Source: Acidobacteriota bacterium (GTDB lineage: Bacteria; Acidobacteriota; Terriglobia; Bryobacterales; Bryobacteraceae). Taken from it: 47,758 bases of DNA. Location of the stretch: the NCBI GenBank assembly GCA_016871015.1, contig VFZX01000015.1, positions 1-47,758 on the forward strand, in the 5' to 3' direction. Positions 25,646 to 35,154 of the stretch are shown piece by piece. The stretch's first letter is position 1; the number at the start of each line of letters is the position of its first letter. The translations under genes and the position numbers were made by a program. The notes under the pieces are model-generated. The model was not told the origin of the DNA, did no database searches, and worked only from the letters and a program-made list of their open reading frames with translations.

Positions 25646-27061
25646 ATGGCCAATTTCGACTATGATCTCGTAGTCATCGGGTCGGGCCCAGCTGGCCAGC
25701 GGGCCGCCATCCAAGCTGCCAAGCTTGATAAGAAAGTCGCCGTCGTAGAGAAGAAATCTGTCGTCGGTGGCGTCTGTATTAACACCGGAACTATCCCCAG
25801 CAAGACGCTGCGGGAAGCGGTTCTGTACCTGTCCGGATACCGGGAGCGCTCCGTCTACGGCGCCTCCTACACCGTGAAGCAGAACATCACCATGGCGGAT
25901 CTTCTGTTTCGTACCGATTACGTGATCCGCCACGAGATCGATGTCACGCGGCATCAACTGACGCGCAACGGCGTTGAGCTGATTTCCGCCACCGCATCGT
26001 TTATGGACTCCACAACGCTGCGGCTCGACTCCCCGGACGGCCACAGCCATCAACTGGTTTCCGCCGCGAAAATCATCGTCGCCACCGGAACCACCGCTAC
26101 CTACGACGCCCATCTTCCCTTCGACGGGAAGACCGTCTTCACCAGCGATGACATCCTGGGCCTGGACCGGCTGCCGAAATCCCTCGCCGTCATTGGCGCG
26201 GGAGTGATCGGCTGCGAGTACGCGAGCATGTTCGCGGCGCTCGGCGTGCGGGTCTCGCTCGTCGACAAACGCAACGAACTGCTCGGATTCGTCGACGACG
26301 AACTGGCCGATACGCTCGCCTACCACTTGCGGGAAAACCGCGTCACGTTGCGGTTGGGCGAAGAAGTCAAAAGCATCGAAACGTTTATCGACGACGGCAT
26401 GAACCGGGTCCGCATCCACCTCGTGAGCGGAAAGCAGATCGTCGCCGACAAAGCGCTCTATTCGATTGGCCGGACCGGCAACACCGGTTCACTCGGGCTC
26501 GAAAAGGCGGGCCTATGCGCCGACGGCCGCGGCCGGCTCAAAGTGAACAACTTCTACCAAACCTGCGTCCCGGACATCTACGCCGTGGGCGACGTCATCG
26601 GATTCCCCAGTCTCGCCTCCACGTCGATGGAGCAGGGCCGTCTTGCCGTGTGCCACGCTTTCCAGGTGGAGACACGCAGCGTGCCCGAGCTGTTTCCCTA
26701 CGGGATCTACACCATTCCCGAGATCTCGATGGTCGGCAAGAACGAGGAGGATCTGACCGCCGCCGGCGTCCCCTACGAAATCGGCAAAGCACGGTACAAG
26801 GAGACCGCGCGCGGCCAGATCATCGGCGACAATACGGGTCTGTTGAAATTGATCTTTCACATGGAAACCCGTGAGCTGCTCGGCGTCCACGTCATCGGCG
26901 AGGGCGCCAGCGAACTCGTCCACATCGGACAGGCCGTGATCGCCTTTGGCGGGAAGATCGACTACTTCATCCACACCGTGTTCAACTACCCAACCCTCGC
27001 CGAGCTGTACAAGACAGCAGCCTTCGACGGCATCAACCGGCTGGGGGTGGTGGTCCGATGA
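25646..27061 (+). CDS. sthA: Soluble pyridine nucleotide transhydrogenase (Si-specific)
   Basis: FAD enzyme of 471 aa that exchanges hydride between NADPH and NAD+. FAD-binding motif VIGSGPAGQRAA (10-21) and NAD-binding motif VIGAGVIGCEYASMF are present. The redox region reads GGVCINTGTIPSKTLRE: Cys44 is present but the second Cys of the disulfide reductases is Thr49, the pattern of SthA. The C-terminus has FNYPTLAELYKTAA, without the catalytic His of lipoamide dehydrogenase, which also fits SthA. A Shine-Dalgarno-like AGGGG is very close to the ATG. It is the first gene of a four-gene operon and overlaps the next by four bases. Confidence 0.9.
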   Translation: MANFDYDLVVIGSGPAGQRAAIQAAKLDKKVAVVEKKSVVGGVCINTGTIPSKTLREAVLYLSGYRERSVYGASYTVKQNITMADLLFRTDYVIRHEIDVTRHQLTRNGVELISATASFMDSTTLRLDSPDGHSHQLVSAAKIIVATGTTATYDAHLPFDGKTVFTSDDILGLDRLPKSLAVIGAGVIGCEYASMFAALGVRVSLVDKRNELLGFVDDELADTLAYHLRENRVTLRLGEEVKSIETFIDDGMNRVRIHLVSGKQIVADKALYSIGRTGNTGSLGLEKAGLCADGRGRLKVNNFYQTCVPDIYAVGDVIGFPSLASTSMEQGRLAVCHAFQVETRSVPELFPYGIYTIPEISMVGKNEEDLTAAGVPYEIGKARYKETARGQIIGDNTGLLKLIFHMETRELLGVHVIGEGASELVHIGQAVIAFGGKIDYFIHTVFNYPTLAELYKTAAFDGINRLGVVVR

Positions 27062-27669
27062 GATCCGCGCTGCTGATCCTGTGCGCTGGAGTCCTGCTCG
27101 CCCAGGACTCCGGCGGGTTCAAGAAGCTGTGGAATGGGAAGAACCTGGACGATTTCATTGTCGACACCCCGGGTCTGTGGAGCGTTAACAACGGCGAGAT
27201 CGTGGGAGTCTCGCCCGGACTCAAGTACAACGATTTCCTGCGCACCAAAAAGCACTACCGGAACTTCATTCTCAAGGTGAAGTTCCGGATGACGGATCCA
27301 ACCGGCAAGGCCAATTCCGGCATTCAATTCCGCTCAAAGCCGATGCCCGGCTCGCACGAAGTGATCGGCTACCAGGCCGACATCGGCCAGCAATACTGGG
27401 GGTGCCTGTACGACGAGTCGAGGCGTAGGAAGGTGCTCGTCCAGGCATCGGCGGATAGCCTTGCCGGACTGCGGAAAGACGGCTGGAACGAGTATGTGAT
27501 CACCGCCCGGGGGGATCACATTACGCTCGAGCTGAACGGACGGAAGACGGTGGACTACACCGAAACCGACCCAACCGTCGAAGATACGGGATTCATCGCG
27601 CTACAGTTGCACGGCGGTCCGCCGCTCGAAATGCAATTCCGCGATCTTCTCATCAAGGAGTTGAGGTGA
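27058..27669 (+). CDS. Secreted DUF1080 (3-keto-disaccharide hydrolase family) protein
   Basis: A 203-aa exported protein with a signal peptide (MRSALLILCAGVLLAQ) and one jelly-roll DUF1080 domain: LWNGKNLDDFIVD, LKVKFRMTDPTGKANSGIQF, GWNEYVITARGDHITLELNG and TGFIALQLHGGPPLEMQFRD are the family landmarks. Members hydrolyse 3-keto-glycosides outside the cytoplasm, but activity here is inferred. The ATGA overlap with sthA and GTGA overlap with the protease place it in the operon. A Gfo/Idh/MocA oxidoreductase two genes on is a natural functional companion. Confidence 0.88.
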   Translation: MRSALLILCAGVLLAQDSGGFKKLWNGKNLDDFIVDTPGLWSVNNGEIVGVSPGLKYNDFLRTKKHYRNFILKVKFRMTDPTGKANSGIQFRSKPMPGSHEVIGYQADIGQQYWGCLYDESRRRKVLVQASADSLAGLRKDGWNEYVITARGDHITLELNGRKTVDYTETDPTVEDTGFIALQLHGGPPLEMQFRDLLIKELR

Positions 27670-30600
27670 GACTCACTTGGGCCACTTGGTTCGCCGCCGG
27701 ACTGCTGGGAGCCGGCGAGGCTAAGCACCTGTTCAATGCCCGCGGTGCGATGACCGGAGCCAATCCCGGTCCAGTCAACGCGATCGCGCTGGACTTCACC
27801 CGGCAGGCTGCGTCCAGCGAGTTCCAGCTTGGCCCGCAGGACTTCGCTGGGGTGTTTCTTGACGAGCAGTTCAAGACTGAACACAACGGCGTCACCCACT
27901 TCCGGTACCGGCAGCGGTTCGAAGGCATCGACGTCTATAACGCCGCCTGGACCGTCAACATCGACCGTGACGGCCGCGTGCTCAATGCCGGTGGACTCTT
28001 GTTTCCGCGCCCGGAGACGGGGTTCGCCAGTCCGCTCGGGGCGTCGAAGTCCGCCGCCAAGACCGCCCGCCTGACCGTGGATCCCGGCGGCCGCGCGAGT
28101 TCCTCCGAAGAGGGCCGCCCCGTTTGGTTTGGCCTGCGCGGACGGCTGCGGGCCGCCTGGCTATTCTATGTCACCGAGGAAAACGGACTCGACCTGCACG
28201 CCTCGCTCATTGACGCGGCCAACGGGAAGGCGCTGTTCAACGAGAGCCTGACACTGCGGCAGGCGCGGGGCCTGGTCTTCGAACGCGAGTCGCCGCAGCC
28301 GAATCCGAAACCCGGAGTGGTGACCATTGCTCCACCCCCGTTTGTGGACCGGACGGTGCAGCCGTTCACCGGCGATCCGGGGTCCTCGCCACGCGGCTGG
28401 ATCAGCGGCGTCACAACCTCCGGCAATAACGCCCATGTCAGCGCAAACCCCCTGGGAACGCTGTTCGACCGCACGCTGACGGTAGCCACTGCTCAAGACC
28501 TGAACTTCAGCTTCCCCTTGGAACACGGTCCAGGATCGGCCAGTCTGCTGGGCTATCAGGACGCCTCTATGGCGAACCTGTTCTACTGGGTGAACCGTTC
28601 CCACGACCTGTTCTATCAGCTCGGCTTCAACGAGGCGGCGGCCAACTTCCAGCAGGACAATTTCGGGCGCGGCGGAATCGGCGGCGACGCGATCCTGGCC
28701 TACAGTTTCTTTGGCGCGGGCGGGCTGGGCGGAGCGCCCCTGAGCAATGCGGCCTACATTCAGAGAGGGACCGCGGACGGGTCCCCGGCCATGCTCGCGT
28801 TCTTTCTCAGCTATGGCGCGGACCGCGGATTCACGGACAATTCGTTCGACGCCATCACGGTGATCCATGAATACACGCATGGCGTGAGCCACCGCCTGGT
28901 GAAACAGTTGACAGGATTCCACGGCCGCGCGATGGGCGAGGCCTTGAGCGACTTCTACTCACTCGAGTTCACTCTTCCCGACAGCGCCCCGCCGGATGGG
29001 GTCTACCCGTACAGCGAGTATCCCGAACAAGCCTGGGGCCTCGGGATCCGCTCGCGTCCCTACACAACCAACATGGACGTGAATCCGCTGACGTTCCGCG
29101 AGTTCGGCAAAGTGTTCCAATTCCCCGAGGTTCACGCCGACGGCGAGATCTTTGTCGAAGCGCTTTGGGAGGTGCGGGCCAACCTGATCCGGCAGCATGG
29201 TGAGCGGGAAGGGCGGCGGCGCGTCCGCCAGGTGGTACTCGACGGGATGAAGCTGTCCCCACCAAACCCGACATTCATCGACATGCGCGATGCGATCCTG
29301 CTGGCCGACCGCGCGTCGTTCACCGGCGCCAGCCAGCAGCAGATTTGGCAGGGATTCGCCAAGCGCGGACTCGGGGTTCTCGCCTACGCGTCGAGCCCCA
29401 GCACCGCCTACGTGGTGCCATCCTTCGAGCTGCCGTCCAATACCGGACAGCTCCGGTTCCACGATGCGCTCTTCTCCCAGGGCGAAGCCGTCCGCGTGAT
29501 CCTGCACGACGGCAACCTGGCCGGCCAAACGGCAGCTATCTCACTCACCTCGAGTTCAGGTGACATCGAAGAGATGCGGCTCCAGCGATTCGGGCTGATC
29601 TACATCGGCGCGATTGGAACGTCCGCGAGCCCGGTGAGCCCCGGAAGTGGTGTCCTCAACCTCGGCACTGGCGACGCCATCACTGCCTATTACACCGACG
29701 TCGACACGGCCCCCGGCTCCACCCAGGTTGAGGTGACAGCCAACACGATTCCGCCGATCTCGCTTCTTCTGGGCAATCCCTCATTCCAATTTACCGGTGA
29801 GCAGAATCTCAATTTCCGCGCGCCGTTCCTGGCACGCCGGCTGTACACGCTGCCCTTCGCGTCTCCGTTCTACGGGGAAAAGCACGGCCAGGTCTGGATC
29901 TACGCCAACGGCCTGCTCGCCTTCAACCAACCCGTGCTCACCCCATGCACCGATATCACCTCACTCGGCGCTTACAAGGGAATCGCGCCACTGTGGCACG
30001 AGATGAACACGTTCGGAACCGCTCAGCCGAACGAGGGAGTCTTTGTCAGCCGCCCGTCGCCCGACGCGATCACGTTCCGGTGGGCTGGCGGGACCGATGT
30101 GTTCGCGGGATTCAATCCCGAGCCGGTCAACTTCGCCGTCACCCTGTGGGAAGACGGCCGGATCCGTTATCAATACGGCGCGGGCAACAGGAACCTCGGC
30201 ATCGGGCAACTGAACTCCTCGTGCGGCTCGGTGTCGACACCGACGGTGGGCATCTCCAGCGGCCACGACATCTACTCGCTGTACTTCTCCACCCACTCAG
30301 GACTCTCGAACCTCGAGAACGCCCGCACCATCAACATCGACCCTCCTTACGGCGGCGGGACCATCCCGTCCGGCGTGATCGACGCTCCTGCCGCCGGCGC
30401 GGAATCGCAGGACGTGCTAACCGTCAGCGGCGCCGTGTTTGACGCGTTTTCGCAGATCACGCGGGTCGAGGTGTTCATCGACGGCGTACACCGGGCTCGC
30501 GCCACTCTGGCTGCCGGCGGACCGCATCCCGAGTGTGTCCAGCGCAGGCTCCCCGTCTGCAACCAATTCCGGGCCATCCTCAACACCGCTCGATCCGGTC

Positions 30601-31421
30601 TGCCGGAAGGTGAGCACGAACTGCGGATCCGCGTGACCAACACACGCGGTGGCTTCAGCGATTTCCCTGCTGAACCGTTGAGGTTCCACACCAGTCCGGG
30701 GACAAGCCGGACCGCCGCCGGGGGCATTGACGCTCCGATCCGCGGCGCCACCGTATCTGGGACTTTCCTGGTGCGCGGGTGGACCTTTGTGCCGAACCTC
30801 CAGGTCTCCTGGGTGGACGTGATCATTGATGGAGCCGCTTACACACGTGCTCCGTACGGGTTCCCCCGAACCGACGTCTGCAACGAGATCGACCCTCGCC
30901 CAACGGCCTGTCCCGGAATCGGATTCGAAGCACGGGTGGACTCGCTCACCGGACCGGTCCCATTGGTCAATGGGGAGCACAAGCTGCAGTTCCGCGTGCT
31001 CGACTCGGGCGGACGGTTCGTGACCCTGCCCGCCGAGCCGGTAACATTCACGGTCAACAACGTTGAAAACCAGGATCCCATCGGAGTTCTGGTGTCGCAC
31101 AAGAACAACGACAAGCTGAGCGGCAAGGTGACGCTCTCGGGCCACGCCTGGGATCCGGACGGAACGGTCCGGCAGATCGTCCTGGTTGTGAATGAGAGCG
31201 TTCGTGGCAACGCCCGGTATGGACTCCCCAGGCCGGAAGAGTGCGCCGAGCTGCCGGATATCGCGGCCTGCCCGGCCATCGGGTTCGAAATCGAGCTCGA
31301 TACCACCGTGCTGCCGAACGGATTGACGTCGCTGTACCTGCTCGCGGTCGACGACAAGGGAGCCGTCACGCAGTTCCCGCGCCCGGCAAACGCCGGAATC
31401 AACCTGTACGTGGAGAATTAG
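27666..31421 (+). CDS. Secreted M36 (fungalysin-type) metallopeptidase with three C-terminal Ig-like repeats
   Basis: A large extracellular zinc protease, 1251 aa, starting at GTG (overlaps the previous stop). An FTP-type propeptide (about 40-110; GVTHFRYRQRFEGIDVYNA) precedes the catalytic domain (about 250-590) with zinc motif HEYTHG (H401, E402, H405) and third ligand E425 in GEALSDFYSLE. Residues about 690-890 look like a nidogen-type beta module (LPFASPFYGEKHGQVWIYAN, GIAPLWHEMNTF). Three tandem Ig-like modules follow from about 900, each with a two-Cys insertion (C-x7-C, C-x9-C, C-x8-C). It is a likely client of the type II secretion system, by inference. Confidence 0.92.
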   Translation: MRLTWATWFAAGLLGAGEAKHLFNARGAMTGANPGPVNAIALDFTRQAASSEFQLGPQDFAGVFLDEQFKTEHNGVTHFRYRQRFEGIDVYNAAWTVNIDRDGRVLNAGGLLFPRPETGFASPLGASKSAAKTARLTVDPGGRASSSEEGRPVWFGLRGRLRAAWLFYVTEENGLDLHASLIDAANGKALFNESLTLRQARGLVFERESPQPNPKPGVVTIAPPPFVDRTVQPFTGDPGSSPRGWISGVTTSGNNAHVSANPLGTLFDRTLTVATAQDLNFSFPLEHGPGSASLLGYQDASMANLFYWVNRSHDLFYQLGFNEAAANFQQDNFGRGGIGGDAILAYSFFGAGGLGGAPLSNAAYIQRGTADGSPAMLAFFLSYGADRGFTDNSFDAITVIHEYTHGVSHRLVKQLTGFHGRAMGEALSDFYSLEFTLPDSAPPDGVYPYSEYPEQAWGLGIRSRPYTTNMDVNPLTFREFGKVFQFPEVHADGEIFVEALWEVRANLIRQHGEREGRRRVRQVVLDGMKLSPPNPTFIDMRDAILLADRASFTGASQQQIWQGFAKRGLGVLAYASSPSTAYVVPSFELPSNTGQLRFHDALFSQGEAVRVILHDGNLAGQTAAISLTSSSGDIEEMRLQRFGLIYIGAIGTSASPVSPGSGVLNLGTGDAITAYYTDVDTAPGSTQVEVTANTIPPISLLLGNPSFQFTGEQNLNFRAPFLARRLYTLPFASPFYGEKHGQVWIYANGLLAFNQPVLTPCTDITSLGAYKGIAPLWHEMNTFGTAQPNEGVFVSRPSPDAITFRWAGGTDVFAGFNPEPVNFAVTLWEDGRIRYQYGAGNRNLGIGQLNSSCGSVSTPTVGISSGHDIYSLYFSTHSGLSNLENARTINIDPPYGGGTIPSGVIDAPAAGAESQDVLTVSGAVFDAFSQITRVEVFIDGVHRARATLAAGGPHPECVQRRLPVCNQFRAILNTARSGLPEGEHELRIRVTNTRGGFSDFPAEPLRFHTSPGTSRTAAGGIDAPIRGATVSGTFLVRGWTFVPNLQVSWVDVIIDGAAYTRAPYGFPRTDVCNEIDPRPTACPGIGFEARVDSLTGPVPLVNGEHKLQFRVLDSGGRFVTLPAEPVTFTVNNVENQDPIGVLVSHKNNDKLSGKVTLSGHAWDPDGTVRQIVLVVNESVRGNARYGLPRPEECAELPDIAACPAIGFEIELDTTVLPNGLTSLYLLAVDDKGAVTQFPRPANAGINLYVEN

Positions 31422-31424
31422 AGG

Positions 31425-32705
31425 ATGACCTCTACCCGCCGGGCCTTCCTTCATACCGCCGCCGCCACTGCCGCGGCTCCCCAGACCACCTCACCCAACA
31501 ACAAGATCCAGTTAGGCGTGATCGGATGTGGCGCGCGCTCGCAGGAAGTGATGCGCGACCTCATGGCCACCGGGTCCGCCCAGATCGTCGCCTGCTCCGA
31601 TGCCTACCAGGGCCGGATGGAGCGCACCCAGGAACGCGTCGGCCAACATGTGCGCCGTGCCGCCGACTACAAGGAAATCCTCGCCGCGCGGGACATCGAC
31701 GCGGTCTGCGTGGTCACACCGGACCACTGGCACCGGCAGATGATCCTCGACGCGCTGGCGGCCGGCAAGGACGTCTACTGCGAAAAACCGATGACCTACC
31801 GCTCCGGCGAAGGAGGCGAGATCATTCGCGCGGCTGCCTCTTCGGGCCGGATGCTGCAGATTGGCAGCCAGGTGGTCAGTTCGGCGGCGCAAATCGAGGC
31901 CCGCGGCATGGTCCAGGCCGGCAAGATCGGCAAGGTCACGATGGTCCGCGCCTCCTACAACCGGAACTCGGCCTCGGGCGCCTGGATCTACCCGATTCCT
32001 CCCGACGCCTCGCCCAAGACGGTCAACTGGGACATGTTTCTTGGTCCGGCGCCGAAGCGCCCGTTCAGTCTGGAACGATTCTTCCGGTGGCGTTGCTATT
32101 CCGACTACTCCGGGGGGATCGCGACGGACCTTTTCGTCCACCTGTGCACGGGGATCCATTACGTGCTCGGCGCCAAGGCCCCGGCGCGCGTGGTGGCGCT
32201 CGGACAACTGGTCCGGTGGAAGGAAAGCCGCGATGTCCCCGACACACTCAACGCCCTGCTTGAGTATCCCGAGGGCTTCGCTGTGAACCTGAGCTGTTCA
32301 TTCAACAACCAGACCACCGCCGAGTCCACTTTCCAATTCATGGGAACAGAGGGCACCCTCGAGCTCGCGGGCGGACTGAACCTGTATCCCGAGCGCTCCT
32401 GGGAGGACAACCGCTGGATCGTTGAAAGCTGGCCCACGCGTCTGGAAAAGGAGTACTGGAAGGATCCGAAGAACCTCCAGCACCCGCCCAAGCGCGTGGC
32501 CGTCAAGCCGATCCCTACAAAGGGCGAGAACTCAGGTGTCGCGCACGTTCGCGCCTGGCTTGAGTCCATCCGGACCCGCAAGCCCCACTGGGAGGACGCC
32601 GCCGTTGGCCATCGTGCCGCGGCCTGCGCCCATATGATCAACCTCGCGGCCAAGGAACACCGCGCGGTCGAGTGGGACTTCGCCAAAGACGACATCAAAG
32701 CTTGA
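31425..32705 (+). CDS. Tat-exported Gfo/Idh/MocA-family oxidoreductase
   Basis: NAD(P)-dependent sugar oxidoreductase family protein of 426 aa. It begins MTSTRRAFLHTAAATAAA, a twin-arginine signal. The Rossmann domain has LGVIGCGARSQEVMRDL (about 29-45) and the catalytic EKPMTY motif near residue 119. The C-terminal alpha/beta domain (about 150-350) has the family's open beta-sheet. It follows the protease after three bases. Exported members usually carry a tightly bound cofactor and act on glycosides; together with the DUF1080 protein this suggests oxidation and cleavage of sugars through 3-keto intermediates. The substrate is not known. Confidence 0.9.
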   Translation: MTSTRRAFLHTAAATAAAPQTTSPNNKIQLGVIGCGARSQEVMRDLMATGSAQIVACSDAYQGRMERTQERVGQHVRRAADYKEILAARDIDAVCVVTPDHWHRQMILDALAAGKDVYCEKPMTYRSGEGGEIIRAAASSGRMLQIGSQVVSSAAQIEARGMVQAGKIGKVTMVRASYNRNSASGAWIYPIPPDASPKTVNWDMFLGPAPKRPFSLERFFRWRCYSDYSGGIATDLFVHLCTGIHYVLGAKAPARVVALGQLVRWKESRDVPDTLNALLEYPEGFAVNLSCSFNNQTTAESTFQFMGTEGTLELAGGLNLYPERSWEDNRWIVESWPTRLEKEYWKDPKNLQHPPKRVAVKPIPTKGENSGVAHVRAWLESIRTRKPHWEDAAVGHRAAACAHMINLAAKEHRAVEWDFAKDDIKA

Positions 32706-32720
32706 GGCTTGTCTGACCGG

Positions 32721-32749
32721 TTGCACCGCCATCGCGCGCCGTGTAATTA
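32721..32749 (+). promoter_or_regulatory. Promoter of the argFHR operon
   Basis: TTGCAC (32721-32726) and TAATTA (32744-32749) are separated by 17 bases. The predicted transcription start, near 32757, abuts the ARG box. It lies just after the oxidoreductase gene in a short AT-rich patch that stands out in GC-rich surroundings. Confidence 0.55.
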
Positions 32750-32773
32750 TTCAAAGTACTGAATAAAAATTCA
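32749..32773. promoter_or_regulatory. ARG box (ArgR operator) upstream of argF
   Basis: TGAATAAAAATTCA at 32760-32773 matches the core of the ARG box consensus TGAATWWWWATTCA at every defined position. A second ATTCA half-site lies at 32749-32753, 20 bases upstream of the equivalent half, with a poor left half (CGTGT), so only one box is strong. The site covers the predicted transcription start of argF. ArgR, the third gene of this operon, is the expected ligand. Confidence 0.75.
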
Positions 32774-32779
32774 GCCGCC

Positions 32780-33757
32780 TTGGCCGCACCCCGCAAATTC
32801 CCGATCCCCGCAGCCCCGCCCGTGCCCGTTCTGGCCGCCGCCGGAGACTTGCGGCGTGACCAGGACCTGACCGCGCGCGAACTGCGGCTGCTCCTCGATC
32901 TGACACACGATCTGGCCGGGCATCCGGAGCGGTACCGCGATTCCCTCCGGGGCAGCTACCTCGCGCTGCTGTTCGAGAAGCCCTCGCTCCGCACCCGGTT
33001 GACTTTTGAACTCGCCATCGCGCAACTTGGCGGCGGATCCGTCTACACCACCGGACCCATTGGAGAGCGCGAACCGGTCAAGGACGTGGCCCGGAACCTG
33101 GAGCGCTGGGTCCAGGGTATCGTCGCCCGGACGTTCACCCAACAGACAGTCGACGACCTTGCACACTGGTCGAGCGTCCCGGTCATCAACGCATTGAGCG
33201 ACCTCTACCATCCTTGCCAGGCGTTCGCCGACATCGCAGTCCTGGAGCGCCACTTCCACCGGCTGGAGGGATTGAAGCTTGCCTTCATCGGCGACGGCAA
33301 CAACGTGGCGCACTCGCTCATGATCAGCGCGGCGCGGCTGGGTGTCCACTTCGCAATCGCGAATCCGCCGGGGTACGATCCGCGGCCCGAGATCGTCGCA
33401 GAGGCACGCAAGCTCGCGGCGCACGGGGCCAAGATCGCGCTGACCCACGATGCCGAAGAGGCGGTCCGCAGTGCCGACGCCGTCTACACGGACGTCTGGG
33501 CAAGCATGGGCCAGGAGCACGAAGCGTTCCAGCGCAATGTCCACTTCGAGTCCTACCGGGTGGACGAGGCGCTCATGAAAAAGGCGGCGCGCAACGCCGT
33601 GTTCATGCACTGCCTGCCCGCCAAGCGCGGGCAGGAGACCACCGACGCGGTGATGGAGTCCCGCCATTCGGTGGTGTTCGACCAGGCCGAGTACCGCCTC
33701 CATGCGCAGAAAGCGCTGCTGTTGATGCTTCTGCCCGCGAGCGGGGCGAATTCCTAA
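32780..33757 (+). CDS. argF: Ornithine carbamoyltransferase
   Basis: Makes citrulline from ornithine and carbamoyl phosphate in arginine synthesis. The 325-aa protein has the carbamoyl phosphate motif PSLRTR (68-73), HPCQ (144-147), the ornithine-side loop DVWASMGQE and the catalytic HCLPAKRG (277-284). The TTG at 32780 is the first possible start but has no Shine-Dalgarno. A GTG at 32822 or a TTG near 32863 would give an N-terminus closer to the family norm, so the start is uncertain. An N-acetyl or N-succinyl ornithine enzyme is a less likely alternative. argH follows after 14 bases. Confidence 0.88.
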   Translation: MAAPRKFPIPAAPPVPVLAAAGDLRRDQDLTARELRLLLDLTHDLAGHPERYRDSLRGSYLALLFEKPSLRTRLTFELAIAQLGGGSVYTTGPIGEREPVKDVARNLERWVQGIVARTFTQQTVDDLAHWSSVPVINALSDLYHPCQAFADIAVLERHFHRLEGLKLAFIGDGNNVAHSLMISAARLGVHFAIANPPGYDPRPEIVAEARKLAAHGAKIALTHDAEEAVRSADAVYTDVWASMGQEHEAFQRNVHFESYRVDEALMKKAARNAVFMHCLPAKRGQETTDAVMESRHSVVFDQAEYRLHAQKALLLMLLPASGANS

Positions 33758-33762
33758 GGAGT
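33757..33762 (+). promoter_or_regulatory. Ribosome binding site of argH
   Basis: AAGGAG nine bases before the GTG at 33772; its first base is the last base of the argF TAA. It supports the GTG as the argH start, with no ATG nearby. Confidence 0.7.
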
Positions 33763-33771
33763 TGAGACAAC

Positions 33772-35154
33772 GTGAAGCTTTGGGGTGGACGGTTTGAAAC
33801 CGGTCCTTCTGAGGTGTTCGAGCGGTTCTCCGGATCGCTGCACTTCGACAAGCGGCTAATCGAGGCCGATATCCGCGGATCGCAGGCATTCGCGCGCGCA
33901 CTCGAGCGTGTTGGGATTCTGACCGCGGACGACCGGGCGGCACTCGAGTCCGCGTTCGAGGAGATCCTGCGGGAATCCGCCGCGCCGGACTTCTTCACCG
34001 GCGCCACGGACGAGGACGTGCATACGCTCGTGATCCGCAAGCTTGGCGAGAAGGCGCCCGCCCAGGCCGCCAAGATCCATACGGGCCGCAGCCGGAACGA
34101 GCAGGTGTCGCTCGACACACGCTTGTGGCTGCGCGGAGAGACTGAGCGGATCCAGGCGCTGCTCGTGTTGCTGCTGGGCGAGTTGCTCGCACTGGCGCAA
34201 AAGTACCCGGCGGCAATCATCCCCGGATTCACGCATCTTCGCCGCGCGCAGGCGGTCCTGTGGCCGCACTACCTGCTGGCCTATTTCGAGATGTTCTCGC
34301 GCGACTGGGAGCGGTTCGAACAGGCCCGTGTACGGATCAACGTCCTGCCGCTTGGCTCGGGTGCGCTCGCCGGATCTGGATTTCCGTTTGACCGCGAGGC
34401 GATTGCCGCGGACCTGGGGTTTGCCGCCATCACCCGCAACAGCATGGACGTCAGCGCCGACCGCGACTTCGTGCTCGACTTCCTCTACGCCGCCAGCGTC
34501 ACCATGATCCACCTGAGCCGCCTGGCCGAGGACTGGATCCTCTACTCGAGCGACGAGTTCGGGTGGATCGAGCTCGCCGACGGCGTCACCAGCGGATCAT
34601 CTCTGATGCCGCAGAAGAAGAACCCCGACTCGCTCGAGCTGATTCGCGGCAAGTGCGGCCGCGTCACCGGCAGCCTGAATTCGCTCCTCATGACGATGAA
34701 AGGACTTCCGCTCACCTACAACCGCGACATGCAGGAAGACAAGGAGCCGCTGTTCGACGCGGTGGACCAGACCGCGATGTCCATCGAGATGGCGGCCGTG
34801 GTGGCAGGCTCAGTGACCCTGCGGCCTGAGGTGCCCGCATCGGCCGCCGATGAGAGCTGGGTGGTGGCGACCGATCTCGCCGAAGCGCTCGCCCGTGCCG
34901 GCGTCCCGTTCCATTCCGGACACAAGCTGGTAGGCAGGTTCGTGCTCGAAAGCGTGCGTGCGGGCAAAAAGCCGTCCGATTGGACCGCGGAGCAGCTCAC
35001 CGCCTTCGCGCCCGAGTTCACCGCGGACATGGCGGCGCTGCTGAATCCGGCGGAAGGGATGAAGTCGCGGGAGGTGGCGGGCGGCACCGGTCCGGGCGCG
35101 GTGGCGGCGGCGCTCGTGGCGGCGCAACAGCGGCTGGTGGAATTACGGCGATGA
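33772..35154 (+). CDS. argH: Argininosuccinate lyase
   Basis: Last enzyme of arginine synthesis; splits argininosuccinate into arginine and fumarate. The 460-aa protein begins MKLWGGRFETGPSEVFERFS, the classic ArgH N-terminus. It has HTGRSRNEQVSLDTRLW, TRNSMDVSADRDFVLDFLY and the fumarase/lyase signature GSSLMPQKKNPDSLEL, whose Ser is the catalytic residue. It overlaps argR by four bases. argG is not in this window. Confidence 0.96.
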   Translation: MKLWGGRFETGPSEVFERFSGSLHFDKRLIEADIRGSQAFARALERVGILTADDRAALESAFEEILRESAAPDFFTGATDEDVHTLVIRKLGEKAPAQAAKIHTGRSRNEQVSLDTRLWLRGETERIQALLVLLLGELLALAQKYPAAIIPGFTHLRRAQAVLWPHYLLAYFEMFSRDWERFEQARVRINVLPLGSGALAGSGFPFDREAIAADLGFAAITRNSMDVSADRDFVLDFLYAASVTMIHLSRLAEDWILYSSDEFGWIELADGVTSGSSLMPQKKNPDSLELIRGKCGRVTGSLNSLLMTMKGLPLTYNRDMQEDKEPLFDAVDQTAMSIEMAAVVAGSVTLRPEVPASAADESWVVATDLAEALARAGVPFHSGHKLVGRFVLESVRAGKKPSDWTAEQLTAFAPEFTADMAALLNPAEGMKSREVAGGTGPGAVAAALVAAQQRLVELRR

